Source of the DNA: Solimonas variicoloris DSM 15731
Lineage (GTDB): Bacteria; Pseudomonadota; Gammaproteobacteria; Nevskiales; Nevskiaceae
Assembly (NCBI RefSeq): GCF_000382285.1
Contig: NZ_KB907925.1
Span: 310,001 to 374,000 of the forward strand
DNA: 64,000 nucleotides
Direction of reading: 5' to 3'
Shown: positions 46,956-56,411 of the stretch, one piece after another
Layout: every line of letters begins with the position of its first letter
How positions within the stretch are numbered: position 1 is the first letter of the stretch
The notes under the pieces: generated by a model
What the model was told of the DNA's origin: nothing
Seen by the model: only the letters and a program-made list of their open reading frames with translations
Database searches by the model: none
Made by a program: the position numbers and the translations under genes

Positions 46956-47714
46956 ATGAACCCCTCCCCGATTGCGTCGGCCGCGAACGCCCGCGTCGCC
47001 ATCGTCACCGGCGCCGCGCGCGGCATCGGCGCTGCCGTCGCCCGCCGCCTCGCGCACGACGGCTACGCCGTCGTCGTCAATTACGCCGGCAGCCGGACCG
47101 CCGCCGAAACGCTCATGCACGAGATCGAAGCCGCCGGCGGCCGCGCCCGCGCGGTGCGCGCCGACGTCGCCGACCCGGCCGCGGTCACGCAGCTGTTCGA
47201 CGCCGCCGAGACCGCGTTCGGCGGCATCGACGTCCTCGTCAACAACGCCGGCGTGATGCAGCTGGCGGCGATCGGCGAGGCCGGCGACGAGCTGTTCGAG
47301 CGCCAGATCGCGATCAACCTCAAGGGCACGTTCAACGGCCTGCGCGAGGCCGCGCGGCGTTTGCGCGACGGCGGCCGCATCGTCAGCTTTTCGAGCAGCG
47401 TGCTCGGCCTGCGCATGGAGCGCTACGGCATTTACGCGGCGACCAAGGCGGCGGTCGAGGCGCTGACCGGGGTGCTGGCCAAGGAATTGCGCGGCCGCTC
47501 GATCACCGTCAACGCGGTGGCGCCGGGGCCGACCGCGACCGAGCTGTTCCTCGACGGCAAGTCGCCGGAACTGATCGAGCGCCTCGCCCGTCTCAACCCG
47601 CTCGAACGGCTCGGCACGCCGGACGAGATCGCCGCGAGCGTCGCGTTTCTGGTCGGCCCCGACGGCGGCTGGATCAACGGCCAGGTGCTGCGCGCCAACG
47701 GCGGCATGGTCTGA
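46956..47714 (+). CDS. SDR-family oxidoreductase
   Basis: 252 residues, classical SDR: TGAARGIGAAVARRLA (NADP-binding; NYAGSR after beta-2 suggests NADPH), NNAGVM, catalytic Ser in SFSSSVLG and the pair YGIYAATKAA (Tyr/Lys). Similar to 3-oxoacyl-ACP reductase and glucose dehydrogenase-like enzymes; substrate unknown. AGGAG lies before the ATG at 46956. Likely controlled by the divergent LysR protein. Confidence 0.9.
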   Translation: MNPSPIASAANARVAIVTGAARGIGAAVARRLAHDGYAVVVNYAGSRTAAETLMHEIEAAGGRARAVRADVADPAAVTQLFDAAETAFGGIDVLVNNAGVMQLAAIGEAGDELFERQIAINLKGTFNGLREAARRLRDGGRIVSFSSSVLGLRMERYGIYAATKAAVEALTGVLAKELRGRSITVNAVAPGPTATELFLDGKSPELIERLARLNPLERLGTPDEIAASVAFLVGPDGGWINGQVLRANGGMV

Positions 47715-47745
47715 AGCGCCGCCGCGCTGCTGCGTCCGCGGCGCT

Positions 47746-48102
47746 TCAGCCGCGCAGGCGCGCGACGATCGCGTCCTCGTCGCTTTTTGCGAAGCCGGCG
47801 AGGACGCCGCCCGGCCAAGCGATCACCGGACGCTTGACCAGCGAGGGCTCGCGCGCCAGCAGCGCGGCGGCGTTCGCTGCGCTCAGGCCGGCTCGCGTCG
47901 CTTCGTCGAGGCGGCGCCAGGTCGTGCCCTTGCGGTTGACGACGACGTCGACGCCGAGCGCGTCGAGCCACTGCTGCGCGAGCGCCGCGCTCAGGCCTTC
48001 GGTCTTGAAGTCGTGGAAACGGTAGGCGATGCCTTCGTCGTCGAGACGGCGGCGGGCGCGCTGGACGGTGTCGCAGTTCTTGATGCCGTAGAGCGTGATC
48101 AT
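47746..48102 (-). CDS. ArsC-family reductase, YffB/Spx-like
   Basis: 118 residues. Thioredoxin-like ArsC fold: MITLYGIKNCDTVQRARRRL with a single Cys at 10, FHDFKTEGLS, NRKGTTWRRLD and VKRPVIAW. YffB-type proteins resemble arsenate reductase but their role is probably glutathione-linked thiol reduction; arsenate reduction is not shown. No ars genes nearby. Confidence 0.85.
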   Translation of the reverse strand: MITLYGIKNCDTVQRARRRLDDEGIAYRFHDFKTEGLSAALAQQWLDALGVDVVVNRKGTTWRRLDEATRAGLSAANAAALLAREPSLVKRPVIAWPGGVLAGFAKSDEDAIVARLRG

Positions 48103-48164
48103 GGCGGCGCGGGATGATGGAGGCGGCGCATTGTAGGCGCGGCGCCGCCTCGTCCGGTCGGCGC

Positions 48165-48193
48165 TTGTTCCGCCGCGCGCGCTCGCATACAGT
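48165..48193 (+). promoter_or_regulatory. Probable promoter of the btuB/cob transcript
   Basis: TTGTTC 48165-48170 and TACAGT 48188-48193 with a 17-nt spacer, ending just before the riboswitch. Each hexamer matches the sigma70 consensus at four of six positions. Confidence 0.45.
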
Positions 48194-48204
48194 GCGCGCC
48201 GTTC

Positions 48205-48396
48205 CAGGTGCCGCGCCGCCTTTCACCGGCGGTGCGGTTAAACGGGAAGCCGGTGCGTCGTTCGCCTAGCCGCGACGACCAGGCCGGCGCTGCCCCCGCA
48301 ACGGTAAGCGTGTCGTCGTCCGCAACGAGCCACTGTGTCATCCGACATGGGAAGGCGCGGATCGACAAAACCGCGAGCCCGGATACCGGCCCGGAT
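48205..48396 (+). promoter_or_regulatory. Cobalamin (AdoCbl) riboswitch
   Basis: All main conserved blocks are in order: GGTGCGGTTAAACGGGAAGC (48231 on), GCTGCCCCCGCAACGGTAAGC, the B12 box AGCCACTG at 48328-48335, ATGGGAAGGCGC, and the closing GAGCCCGGATACCGGC. In known cases adenosylcobalamin binding lowers expression of uptake or synthesis genes. Here it precedes btuB and probably the whole cob operon. Confidence 0.95.
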
Positions 48397-48467
48397 CACG
48401 TGAAGGCTCGCGGTGGGCGCTGCCGGAACAGGCGAGATCCGTTCCCGGTCGCGCCTGCCCGAAGGTT

Positions 48468-48527
48468 TCTCCCGCGGTCTTCGACCCAAGACCACTGGCC
48501 GTCGCGTGGGGCGACGGCACCGGGAGA
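48468..48527 (+). promoter_or_regulatory. Possible Shine-Dalgarno-sequestering structure of btuB
   Basis: TCTCCCG at 48468-48474 is complementary to CGGGAGA at 48521-48527, which contains the btuB Shine-Dalgarno. Between them is a perfect 8-bp hairpin GCCGTCGC/GCGACGGC (48498-48518). No U-run follows, so translational rather than termination control is suggested. Confidence 0.45.
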
Positions 48528-48533
48528 CTGTCC

Positions 48534-50420
48534 ATGCCTTTCAACAAGGCGCTCGTTGCACTCATCGCCGCCGGTCTCGCGCCGGCCTACGCCCAATCCG
48601 CCGCACCGCTCGAAGTGGCCGCGGCCGATCCGGACACCATCATCGTCACCGCCAGCCGCGTCGCCGAGAAAGCCGGCGAGACGCAGGCGCCGGTCACCGT
48701 CATCACCCGCGAGGACATCGATCGCCTGCAGCCGCGCGATCTGCCCGAACTGCTGAACGGCCTGCCCGGCGTCAACCTCGTCCGCAACGGCGGCCCCGGC
48801 AAGGCGAGTTCGCTGTTCATGCGCGGCACCAACGGCGATCACCTGGTCGTGCTGATCGACGGTCTCAAGGCCGGTTCGGCAACGCTCGGCACCACGGCCT
48901 ACGAGCAGATTCCGGTCGATCTGATCGACCACATCGAAATCGTGCGCGGCCCGCGTTCGAGCCTGTACGGCTCCGAGGCGATCGGCGGCGTGATCCAGAT
49001 CTTCACCCGGCGCGGCAGCGCCGGCGGCGCGGCGACGCCGGCGTTCTCGCTCGGCGGCGGCAACTACGGCAGCGGCAAGGCCGAAGGCAGCGTGCGCGGC
49101 GGCTACGGCCGCGGCGGCTGGTACAGCGTCGGCCTCAGTGCGTCGACGACCGACGGCATCAACGTCAAGCCGGCCGGCGACGAGCCGGATCACGACGGCT
49201 TCCGCAGCGCGTCGGGCAGCCTCAACACCGGCTGGACCTTCGCCAACGGCGCGACGCTCGACGCGCATTACCTGCGCGCCGACAGCCACAACGAATACGA
49301 CGGCAGCTACAGCAACGAGGCCTACAACCGCCAGCAGCTGTTCGGCGGCCGCGCGCGCTTCGCGCCGCTGCCGTTCTGGGATGTGACGCTCGGCGCCGGC
49401 CAGAGCCAGGACTTCGGCGACTCGTTCCACGACACGCCGGTCGACGACTACATGGGCGGCCTGACCCGCAACCGCGGTTCGATCGACACCTATCGCGACA
49501 GCTATTCCTGGCAGAACGATCTGCGTCTCGGCGCCGGCCAGACGCTCAGCGCCGGCGTCGACTTCGCACACGACCGCGTCGGCGGCGATACCGCCTATGC
49601 GGTCGATACGCGCGACAACACCGGCGTCTTCGCGCAGTACCAGCTGCGCCGCGCCGGCCACGAGCTGCAGCTGAGCGGCCGCCACGACGACAACCAGCAG
49701 TACGGCACGCACGACACCGGCGCGCTCGCCTACGCCTATCGCTGGTCCGAGGCCCTGCATGCCGGCGTCTCGTACGCGTCGGCGTTCAAGGCGCCGAGCT
49801 TCAACGATCTCTACTACCCGGGCTACGGCAACGCGGCGCTCGCGCCGGAAAGCGCGCACAGCGTCGAGCTCAGCGCCGGCGGCGACTACCGCTTCGACGG
49901 CGGCCGCTGGAACTGGGCGCTGAACGGCTACCGCACGACGGTCGACCAGCTGATCGTCTACAACCCGCTGGTCGGCGACTACGGTGCGCCCGACAACATC
50001 GGCGAGGCGCGCATCCTCGGCGCCGAGGCCCAGCTCGGCGCGCAGCACGGCGCGCTGCGCTCGCAGCTGTATCTGAACTGGCTCGACGCCGAGAACCGCA
50101 GCGACGGCGCCAGCAAGGGCAAGGCGCTGCCGCGCCGCGCCCGGCAGACGGCGCGCGTCGATCTCGACTACGACTGGCGCGCGGTCTCGCTCGGCGGCAC
50201 GGTGTTCGCGTCCGGCGAGCGCTACGACAACACCGCCAACACGGTGAAGCTCGGCGGTTATGCGACGCTCGACCTGCGCGCCGACTGGCGCGTGCGGCCG
50301 GCGTGGACCCTGCAGCTCAAGGCCGCGAACCTGCTCGATCACGACTACCAGACCGCGTCCGGCTACGGCTCGCTCGGCACCGGCTGGTTCTTCACCGTGC
50401 GCTACGCGCCGGCCGGCTGA
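48534..50420 (+). CDS. btuB: TonB-dependent vitamin B12 receptor BtuB
   Basis: 628 residues, outer-membrane TonB-dependent transporter. Signal peptide ends LAPAYAQ; TonB box near DTIIVTASR. Plug domain about 40-150 (APVTVITREDIDRLQPRDL; LLNGLPGVNLVRNGGPGKAS; IEIVRGPRSSLYGSEAIGG) followed by a 22-strand-type barrel with Tyr- and Asn-rich turns. The riboswitch upstream and cob genes downstream make cobalamin or another corrinoid the expected substrate. Ends RYAPAG, without a terminal Phe. A strong terminator-like hairpin follows 8 bp after the stop. Confidence 0.95.
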   Translation: MPFNKALVALIAAGLAPAYAQSAAPLEVAAADPDTIIVTASRVAEKAGETQAPVTVITREDIDRLQPRDLPELLNGLPGVNLVRNGGPGKASSLFMRGTNGDHLVVLIDGLKAGSATLGTTAYEQIPVDLIDHIEIVRGPRSSLYGSEAIGGVIQIFTRRGSAGGAATPAFSLGGGNYGSGKAEGSVRGGYGRGGWYSVGLSASTTDGINVKPAGDEPDHDGFRSASGSLNTGWTFANGATLDAHYLRADSHNEYDGSYSNEAYNRQQLFGGRARFAPLPFWDVTLGAGQSQDFGDSFHDTPVDDYMGGLTRNRGSIDTYRDSYSWQNDLRLGAGQTLSAGVDFAHDRVGGDTAYAVDTRDNTGVFAQYQLRRAGHELQLSGRHDDNQQYGTHDTGALAYAYRWSEALHAGVSYASAFKAPSFNDLYYPGYGNAALAPESAHSVELSAGGDYRFDGGRWNWALNGYRTTVDQLIVYNPLVGDYGAPDNIGEARILGAEAQLGAQHGALRSQLYLNWLDAENRSDGASKGKALPRRARQTARVDLDYDWRAVSLGGTVFASGERYDNTANTVKLGGYATLDLRADWRVRPAWTLQLKAANLLDHDYQTASGYGSLGTGWFFTVRYAPAG

Positions 50421-50427
50421 TACCTGC

Positions 50428-50460
50428 GGCCCGGCGCCGCCCGTGGCGCCGGGCCTTCTT
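50428..50460 (+). terminator. Hairpin after btuB
   Basis: Perfect 11-bp stem GGCCCGGCGCC/GGCGCCGGGCC (50428-50438 with 50445-50455) followed by TTCTT. With an imperfect U-run it may only partly terminate, setting btuB higher than the cob genes. Confidence 0.65.
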
Positions 50461-50478
50461 GCTCGACAGGAGGTCCAC

Positions 50479-51075
50479 ATGAACAGCACCTTGAATCTGA
50501 GCCGTCCCGCGGCGCTTACGATCTTCGGCCTGCTCGCGCTGCTGATGCTGAGCACGCGCTACGCGCACTTCGCGCAACTGCCCGACGCGTCGTGGGCGAC
50601 GTTCTTCGCCGGCGGCTTCTACTTCGCCGGTCGCCGCGGTCTCGCGGTGTTTGCCGCGCTGATGCTCGAATCGGTCGCGATCGATTACGTCGTCATCCGG
50701 CATCTCGGCATCAGCAACTATTGCGTGACGCCGGCCTACGCCTTCCTGGTGCCGACGCACGGCGTGCTGTGGCTGGCCGGCGCATGGCTGCGTCGCGGCT
50801 ACCGCTTCCGTCTGCCGACGCTGCTGCGCTTTGCCGCGGCGGCGATCGTCGCCACCCAGCTCGCCTATCTGATCTCGAACGGCTCGTTCTACTGGCTCGG
50901 CGGCCGCTACGCCGAGCCGAACCTGGCCGAGTATCTGCAGCGTTTCGCGCGCTACTACGTCAACTTCGTCACCGTCACGCCGGCGTATCTGGCGCTGATC
51001 GCGCTGCTGCACGTCGCCGCCGCCGCGCTGCTGCCGCAATGGCGCGGCACGCACGACGAGCTGCCGAAGCCGTGA
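50479..51075 (+). CDS. BtuN-like membrane protein, probable cobalamin uptake accessory
   Basis: 198 residues with about five or six TM segments (LTIFGLLALLMLSTRYAHF; GLAVFAALMLESVAIDYVVI; FLVPTHGVLWLAGAWLRR; FAAAAIVATQLAYLISNG; FVTVTPAYLALIALLHVAAA). An ideal Shine-Dalgarno AGGAGG lies before the ATG. Position between btuB and cobO under a B12 riboswitch implies a role with corrinoids. It looks like the small membrane protein annotated in other genomes as an optional B12 transporter component (BtuN), recalled from memory. It might serve as an inner-membrane permease or S-component-like protein, because no btuCDF is in the window. Function not proven. Confidence 0.65.
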   Translation: MNSTLNLSRPAALTIFGLLALLMLSTRYAHFAQLPDASWATFFAGGFYFAGRRGLAVFAALMLESVAIDYVVIRHLGISNYCVTPAYAFLVPTHGVLWLAGAWLRRGYRFRLPTLLRFAAAAIVATQLAYLISNGSFYWLGGRYAEPNLAEYLQRFARYYVNFVTVTPAYLALIALLHVAAAALLPQWRGTHDELPKP

Positions 51076-51088
51076 TCCGCGCGACGTC

Positions 51089-51697
51089 ATGAGCGACGAA
51101 GCCGGCCTCGACGCGCGCCACCGCGCGCGCATGCAGCGCAAGAAGACGGTCGTCGACGGCAGGATCGCCGCCGCGCAGACCGAGCGCGGCGTGCTGCTGG
51201 TGCTGACCGGCAACGGCAAGGGCAAGAGTTCGTCGGCATTCGGCATGGTCGCGCGCGCGCTCGGCCACGGCATGCAGGTCGGCGTCGTGCAGTACATCAA
51301 GGGCCGCTGGCAGACCGGCGAGGAGCGCTTCTTCCGGCGCTTCGCCCAGGTCCGCTATCACGTCATGGGCGAGGGCTACACCTGGGAGACCCAGGACCGC
51401 GAGCGCGACATTCGCGCCGCGCGCGCCGCCTGGGACGTGACGCGGGAGATGCTGTGCGATCCGGCGCTCGGGCTGGTCGTGCTCGACGAGCTCAACATCG
51501 CGCTCAAGCACCGCTACCTCGAGGTCGACGCAGTCGTCGCCGCGCTCGCCGCGCGGCCGCCGCTGCAGCACGTCGTCGTCACCGGCCGCGCCGCGCCGCC
51601 GGAACTGATCGCCGCCGCCGACACCGTCACCGACATGGGCGCGCTCAAGCACGCGTTCGCGGCCGGCATCAAGGCGCAACCGGGCATCGAGCTGTGA
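51089..51697 (+). CDS. cobO: Cob(I)yrinic acid a,c-diamide adenosyltransferase
   Basis: 202 residues, CobA/CobO/BtuR-type ATP:corrinoid adenosyltransferase. P-loop-like TGNGKGKSSSAFG near residue 40, YIKGRWQTGEE, DELNIALKHRYLE. It adds the 5'-deoxyadenosyl ligand that makes the coenzyme IcmF needs. The start is 13 bp after the BtuN-like stop; its stop overlaps the cobB start. Confidence 0.94.
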   Translation: MSDEAGLDARHRARMQRKKTVVDGRIAAAQTERGVLLVLTGNGKGKSSSAFGMVARALGHGMQVGVVQYIKGRWQTGEERFFRRFAQVRYHVMGEGYTWETQDRERDIRAARAAWDVTREMLCDPALGLVVLDELNIALKHRYLEVDAVVAALAARPPLQHVVVTGRAAPPELIAAADTVTDMGALKHAFAAGIKAQPGIEL

Positions 51698-52989
51698 GCG
51701 CTGCCTGCCGCGCGCTGTTGATCGCCGCGCCCGCGTCCGGCCAGGGCAAGACCACGGTGACGGCGGCGCTGGCGCGCCGCGCCGTGCGCGAGGGCCGCCG
51801 CGTGCGCGTGTTCAAGACCGGCCCGGACTTTCTCGATCCGATGCTGCTCGAACGCGCGAGCGGCGCGCCGGTGCATCCGCTCGATCTGTGGATGGTCGGC
51901 GAGGCCGGCTGCCGTTCGCTTCTGTACGCGGCGGCGGCGCAGGCCGATCTGCTGCTGGTCGAAGGCGTGATGGGCCTCTACGACGGCACGCCGTCGAGCG
52001 CCGATCTGGCACAGCGCTTCGGCATTCCGGTGCTGGCCGTGATCGACGCGTCGGCGATGGCGCAGACCTTCGCCGCCCTCGCCTGCGGCCTGGCGCGCTA
52101 TCGCGACGGCCTGCCGTTCCACGGCGTGTTTGCCAACCGCGTCGGCGGCGCGCGGCACGCACAGCTGCTCGGCGCCGGCCTGCCGGACGGCATCGCCTGG
52201 CGCGGCCATCTGCCGCGCGATGCCCGCTATGCGCTGCCGGAGCGGCATCTGGGTTTGCTGCAGGCGGCGGAGATCGCCGATCTGGACGCGCGTCTCGACG
52301 CTGCCGCCGATGCGCTCGGCGCCGCCCTCGACTTCGAATCGCTGCCGCGCGTGCGCTTCGCCGCGCCGGCGCCCGCGCCGGCGGTGCCGCCGCGGCTCGC
52401 CGGCCGGCGCATCGCCGTCGCCCGCGACGCCGCGCTCGGCTTCGTCTATCCGGCCAATCTCGACTGCCTGCGCGCGCTCGGCGCCGAGCTGCGCTTCTTC
52501 TCGCCGCTGCACGACGCCGCGCTGCCGGACTGCGACGCGCTGTGGCTGCCCGGCGGCTACCCGGAGCTGCACGCGGCGCGGCTCGCGCAAAACCATGCGC
52601 TGCTCGCCGCGCTGCGCGCGCATCACGCCGCCGGCCGGCCGATCCTCGCCGAATGCGGCGGGCTGATGACGGTCTGCCGCGCGCTGGTCGACCGCGACGG
52701 CGTCGCGCACGCGCTCGCCGGTCTGCTCGACGCGACGGCGACGATGCAGCCGCGCCTGCAGGCGCTGGCGCTGCAGCAGGCCGATTTCGGCGCCGGCGTC
52801 CTGCGCGGCCACAGCTTCCACTACTCGACGCTCGAGACCGCGCTGACGCCGGCGCTGCGCGCGCAGGACGCGCAGGGCGCGGCCGGCGAGTCGATCTACC
52901 GCTGCGGCGCACTGACCGCCTCGTACGTGCATTTCTACTTCGCGTCGAACCCGGCGGCGACGGCGCGCCTGTTCGGAGCGTGCGCATGA
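51694..52989 (+). CDS. cobB: Cobyrinate/hydrogenobyrinate a,c-diamide synthase
   Basis: 431 residues. N-terminal ATP-dependent synthetase domain (APASGQGKTTVTAALARR; KTGPDFLDP; VEGVMGLYDG) and C-terminal class I glutamine amidotransferase-like domain (LPGGYPELHA; ILAECGGLMTVC, with the nucleophile Cys). Uses ATP and glutamine to amidate the a and c side chains. GTG start at 51694 overlaps the cobO stop. No ring-synthesis genes accompany it here. Confidence 0.94.
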   Translation: MSAACRALLIAAPASGQGKTTVTAALARRAVREGRRVRVFKTGPDFLDPMLLERASGAPVHPLDLWMVGEAGCRSLLYAAAAQADLLLVEGVMGLYDGTPSSADLAQRFGIPVLAVIDASAMAQTFAALACGLARYRDGLPFHGVFANRVGGARHAQLLGAGLPDGIAWRGHLPRDARYALPERHLGLLQAAEIADLDARLDAAADALGAALDFESLPRVRFAAPAPAPAVPPRLAGRRIAVARDAALGFVYPANLDCLRALGAELRFFSPLHDAALPDCDALWLPGGYPELHAARLAQNHALLAALRAHHAAGRPILAECGGLMTVCRALVDRDGVAHALAGLLDATATMQPRLQALALQQADFGAGVLRGHSFHYSTLETALTPALRAQDAQGAAGESIYRCGALTASYVHFYFASNPAATARLFGACA

Positions 52990-53939
52990 GCGGGCTGACG
53001 GCGACGGCGCTGGCGATGCTGCTCGCGATCGCGCTCGATGCGGCGCTCGGCGAACCGAGCCGCGGCCATCCGCTGGTTGCGTACGGTCGTCTCGCCGCCG
53101 GCGCCGAAACCTGGCTGAACCGCGGTCGCGCGCGCCGCGCGCGCGGCGTCGTCGCGCTGCTGCTGCTCGTCGTGCCGCCGGTGGCGGCCGCCGCCGCGCT
53201 CGCGGCGGTGCCGGTCTTCGGCTTCAGCGTCGGCGTCGCCCTGCTGTACGCCTGCATCGGCCATCGCAGCCTGCGCGAGCATGCGCGGCGCGTCGCCGTC
53301 GCGCTGCAGGCGGGCGATCTGCCGGCGGCGCGCGCGCGCGTCGGCGCGATGGTCAGCCGCGACCCGCAGGATCTCGACGCGCCGCGTGTCGCCGCGGCGG
53401 CGACCGAATCGGTGCTCGAGAATGGCAACGACGCCGTGTTCGGCGCGCTGTTCTGGTTCGCCGTCGCCGGCGCGCCGGGCGCGCTCGTCTATCGCCTCGT
53501 CAACACGCTCGACGCCATGTGGGGCTACCGCACGCCGCGCCTGCGCGCGTTCGGCTGGGCGGCGGCACGCCTCGACGACGTGCTGAACTACGTGCCGGCG
53601 CGCCTCACCGCGCTCAGCTACGCCGTGCTCGGCGACACGCGCGCGGCGTTGCGCTGCTGGCGGCAGCAGGCGCCGGCCTGCGAAAGCCCGAACGGCGGGC
53701 CGGTGATGAGCAGCGGCGCCGGCAGTCTCGGGCTCGCGCTCGGCGGCGGCGCGCACTACCGCGGCGTGTGGAAGGCGCGGCCGGCGCTCGGCGCCGGCGC
53801 CGCGCCGGACGCGGCCGGCATCGAGCGCGCGCTGCGTCTGGTCGCGCGCACGCTGGCGCTGTGGCTGCTGCTCGCGTCCGGCCTGGCGCTGGGCGGCGCG
53901 CTGCTCGCGGCGTTCGGCGGCGGTGCGCGCGATGCTTGA
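52986..53939 (+). CDS. cbiB: Adenosylcobinamide-phosphate synthase
   Basis: 317 residues, integral membrane protein (CobD in Pseudomonas nomenclature). Conserved blocks: EPSRGHPLVAYG, VSRDPQDLDAPRVAAAATES, NTLDAMWGYR, DDVLNYVPARLTAL and ESPNGGPVMSSGAG. Attaches (R)-1-amino-2-propanol O-phosphate to adenosylcobyric acid. Overlaps cobB by 4 nt and the next gene by 8 nt. Confidence 0.93.
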   Translation: MSGLTATALAMLLAIALDAALGEPSRGHPLVAYGRLAAGAETWLNRGRARRARGVVALLLLVVPPVAAAAALAAVPVFGFSVGVALLYACIGHRSLREHARRVAVALQAGDLPAARARVGAMVSRDPQDLDAPRVAAAATESVLENGNDAVFGALFWFAVAGAPGALVYRLVNTLDAMWGYRTPRLRAFGWAAARLDDVLNYVPARLTALSYAVLGDTRAALRCWRQQAPACESPNGGPVMSSGAGSLGLALGGGAHYRGVWKARPALGAGAAPDAAGIERALRLVARTLALWLLLASGLALGGALLAAFGGGARDA

Positions 53940-54951
53940 GCACGGCGGACGCGTGCGCGCCGCGGCGGCGCGCTACGGCCAGGCGCCGGCGCAATGGCTG
54001 GATCTGTCGACCGGCCTCAATCCGCAGCCGTGGACGCCGCCGCCGGCGGTCGCGCACGCCGCGCTGGCGGCGCTGCACGCGCTGCCGGACGACGACGACG
54101 GGCTCGGCGCCGCGGCGCGAGAAGCCTACGGCGCCGAGCTGCTGCCGGTGGCCGGTTCGCAGGCAGCGATCCAGCGGCTGCCGCAGCTGCGCCCGCGCTC
54201 GCGCGTCGCGGTGCTGGCGCCGATGTACGGCGAGCACGCGCACTGCTGGCACGGCGCCGGGCACGCGCTGCGCGCGGTCGACGCCGCGCAATGCGCCGAC
54301 GCGGCGCGGCACTGCGAGGTGCTGGTCGTCGCCCGCCCGAACAATCCGGACGGCACGCGCTTCGACGCCGCGACCCTGCTCGGCTGGCATGCGGCGCTGG
54401 CCGCGCGTGGCGGCTGGCTGATCGTCGACGAGGCTTTCATCGACGCCGGGACCGAGACCAGCCTGGCGGCCGAGGCGACGCGGCGCGACGGCCTGATCGT
54501 GCTGCGCTCGCTCGGCAAGTTCTTCGGTCTCGCCGGCGCGCGCGTCGGCTTCGTCGCCGCCTGCGCCGCGCTGCGCGCGCGGCTGGCCGACGCGCTCGGG
54601 CCGTGGCCGCTGGCCGGGCCGTCGCGCGTGATCGCCGCGGCGGCGCTGCGCGACCGCGCCTGGCAGGCCGCCGCGCGCCGCCGTCTCGCAGCGGACGCGG
54701 CGCGGCTCGCGGCGCTGCTGCACGCGAACGGCCTGGCGCCGGCCGGCGGCTGCGCGCTGTTCCAGTGGTGCCCGACGCCGGCCGCGCCGGCCGTGCACGA
54801 GGCGCTGGCGCGGCGCGCGGTGCTGACGCGCCTGTACGCCGTCGCCGCGCGCAGCCCGGCCGGGCTGCGCTTCGGCCTGCCGCCGCCCGACGGCTGGGCG
54901 CGGCTCGACGCGGCGCTGCACGCGGCGACGCGCGAGGCGCTGGCCGCATGA
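53932..54951 (+). CDS. cobD: Threonine-phosphate decarboxylase
   Basis: 339 residues, PLP-dependent fold-type I enzyme (CobD in Salmonella, CobC in Pseudomonas nomenclature). Starts [43 protein letters not shown]; Schiff-base lysine in [16 protein letters not shown]. Makes the aminopropanol phosphate used by CbiB, encoded immediately upstream. ATG 53932 overlaps the cbiB stop. Confidence 0.92.
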   Translation: MLEHGGRVRAAAARYGQAPAQWLDLSTGLNPQPWTPPPAVAHAALAALHALPDDDDGLGAAAREAYGAELLPVAGSQAAIQRLPQLRPRSRVAVLAPMYGEHAHCWHGAGHALRAVDAAQCADAARHCEVLVVARPNNPDGTRFDAATLLGWHAALAARGGWLIVDEAFIDAGTETSLAAEATRRDGLIVLRSLGKFFGLAGARVGFVAACAALRARLADALGPWPLAGPSRVIAAAALRDRAWQAAARRRLAADAARLAALLHANGLAPAGGCALFQWCPTPAAPAVHEALARRAVLTRLYAVAARSPAGLRFGLPPPDGWARLDAALHAATREALAA

Positions 54952-56411
54952 GCGCGCGCACGCTGATGGTCCAGGGCACCAGCTCGGACGCCGGCAAGAG
55001 CACGCTGGTCGCCGGCCTGTGCCGCGTGCTGCGCCGGCGCGGCGTGCGCGTGGCGCCGTTCAAGCCGCAGAACATGGCGCTGAACAGCGCGGTCGCCGCC
55101 GACGGCGGCGAGATCGGCCGCGCCCAGGCGCTGCAGGCGCAGGCCGCCGGCATCGCGCCGAGTTCCGACATGAATCCGATCCTGCTCAAGCCGAACAGCG
55201 ATACCGGCGCGCAGGTCATCGTCCACGGCCGCGCGCTGTCGAACATGGACGCGCGCGCCTATCACGACTACAAGCGCGTCGCCCGCGACGCGGTGCTGGC
55301 CTCGTACGCGCGGCTCGCGGCCTCATACGAGGCGATCGTCGTCGAAGGCGCCGGCTCGCCGGCCGAGATCAATCTGCGCGCGCACGACATCGCCAACATG
55401 GGCTTCGCCGAAGCCGTCGACTGCCCGGTGATCCTGATCGCCGACATCGACCGCGGCGGCGTGTTCGCGCAAATCGTCGGCACGCTGGCGCTGCTCTCGG
55501 CCAGCGAGCGCGCCCGCGTGCGCGGCTTCGTCATCAACCGCTTCCGCGGCGATGCGGCGCTGCTCGAACCGGGCCTGCGCTGGCTGGAGGCGCAGACTGG
55601 CCTGCCGGTCTACGGCGTGCTGCCGTACCTGCACGGCCTGGCGCTCGACGCCGAGGACGCGCTCGACGCCGGCGGCAGCGGCGACGGCCTGCGCGTGGTC
55701 GTGCCGGCGCTGCCGCACATCAGCAATCACACCGACTTCGACGCGCTGCGTGCGCACCCGCAGGTCGATTTCCGCTACGTCGGTCCGCAGCAGACGCCGC
55801 CGCCGGCCGATCTGGTGATCCTGCCCGGCTCGAAAGCGGTATGCAGCGATCTGGCGCAGCTGCGCGCGCAGGGCTGGGACGCGTATCTGCGCCGCCATCT
55901 GCGCTACGGCGGCCGCGTGCTCGGCATCTGCGGCGGCCTGCAGATGCTCGGCACGCGCATCGACGATCCGCTCGGTCTCGAAGGTCCGCCCGGCAGTGCC
56001 GAGGGCTTCGGCTGGCTGGCGCTGACGACGCGGCTGGCCGCCGACAAGCAGCTGCGCAACGTCGCCGGCCGCCTGGGTCTCGGCGACGGCGCGACGCTGC
56101 TGCGCGGCTACGAGATTCACGCCGGCGTCAGCGCCGGCCCGGCGCTGGCGCGGCCGTTCGCGCAGCTGGACGACGGCCGCGCCGACGGCGCGCTGAGCGA
56201 GGACGGCCAGATCGCCGGCACTTACCTGCACGGCCTGTTCGACACGCCCGCGGCCTGCACCGCGCTGCTCGCCTGGGCCGGCCTCGCCGGCGCCGCGCCG
56301 CTCGACCGTGAGGCGCTGCGCGAGGCGGCGATCGAGCGCCTCGCCGACGCGCTGGAAACGCATCTCGATCTGCCGCGACTGTTCGCGGACTGCAGCGGAG
56401 CCTCGTCATGA
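54948..56411 (+). CDS. cobQ: Cobyric acid synthase
   Basis: 487 residues. ATP-binding domain ([41 protein letters not shown]) and glutamine amidotransferase domain ([26 protein letters not shown] with the nucleophile Cys; GTYLHGLFD with the His). Amidates side chains b, d, e and g of the adenosylated diamide. Overlaps both neighbours by 4 nt. Confidence 0.96.
   Translation: MSARTLMVQGTSSDAGKSTLVAGLCRVLRRRGVRVAPFKPQNMALNSAVAADGGEIGRAQALQAQAAGIAPSSDMNPILLKPNSDTGAQVIVHGRALSNMDARAYHDYKRVARDAVLASYARLAASYEAIVVEGAGSPAEINLRAHDIANMGFAEAVDCPVILIADIDRGGVFAQIVGTLALLSASERARVRGFVINRFRGDAALLEPGLRWLEAQTGLPVYGVLPYLHGLALDAEDALDAGGSGDGLRVVVPALPHISNHTDFDALRAHPQVDFRYVGPQQTPPPADLVILPGSKAVCSDLAQLRAQGWDAYLRRHLRYGGRVLGICGGLQMLGTRIDDPLGLEGPPGSAEGFGWLALTTRLAADKQLRNVAGRLGLGDGATLLRGYEIHAGVSAGPALARPFAQLDDGRADGALSEDGQIAGTYLHGLFDTPAACTALLAWAGLAGAAPLDREALREAAIERLADALETHLDLPRLFADCSGASS

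Noticed and set aside
53614-54921. A 435-codon minus-strand frame in the cob operon
   Set aside because: Antisense to cbiB/cobD; Arg/Ala-rich shadow.
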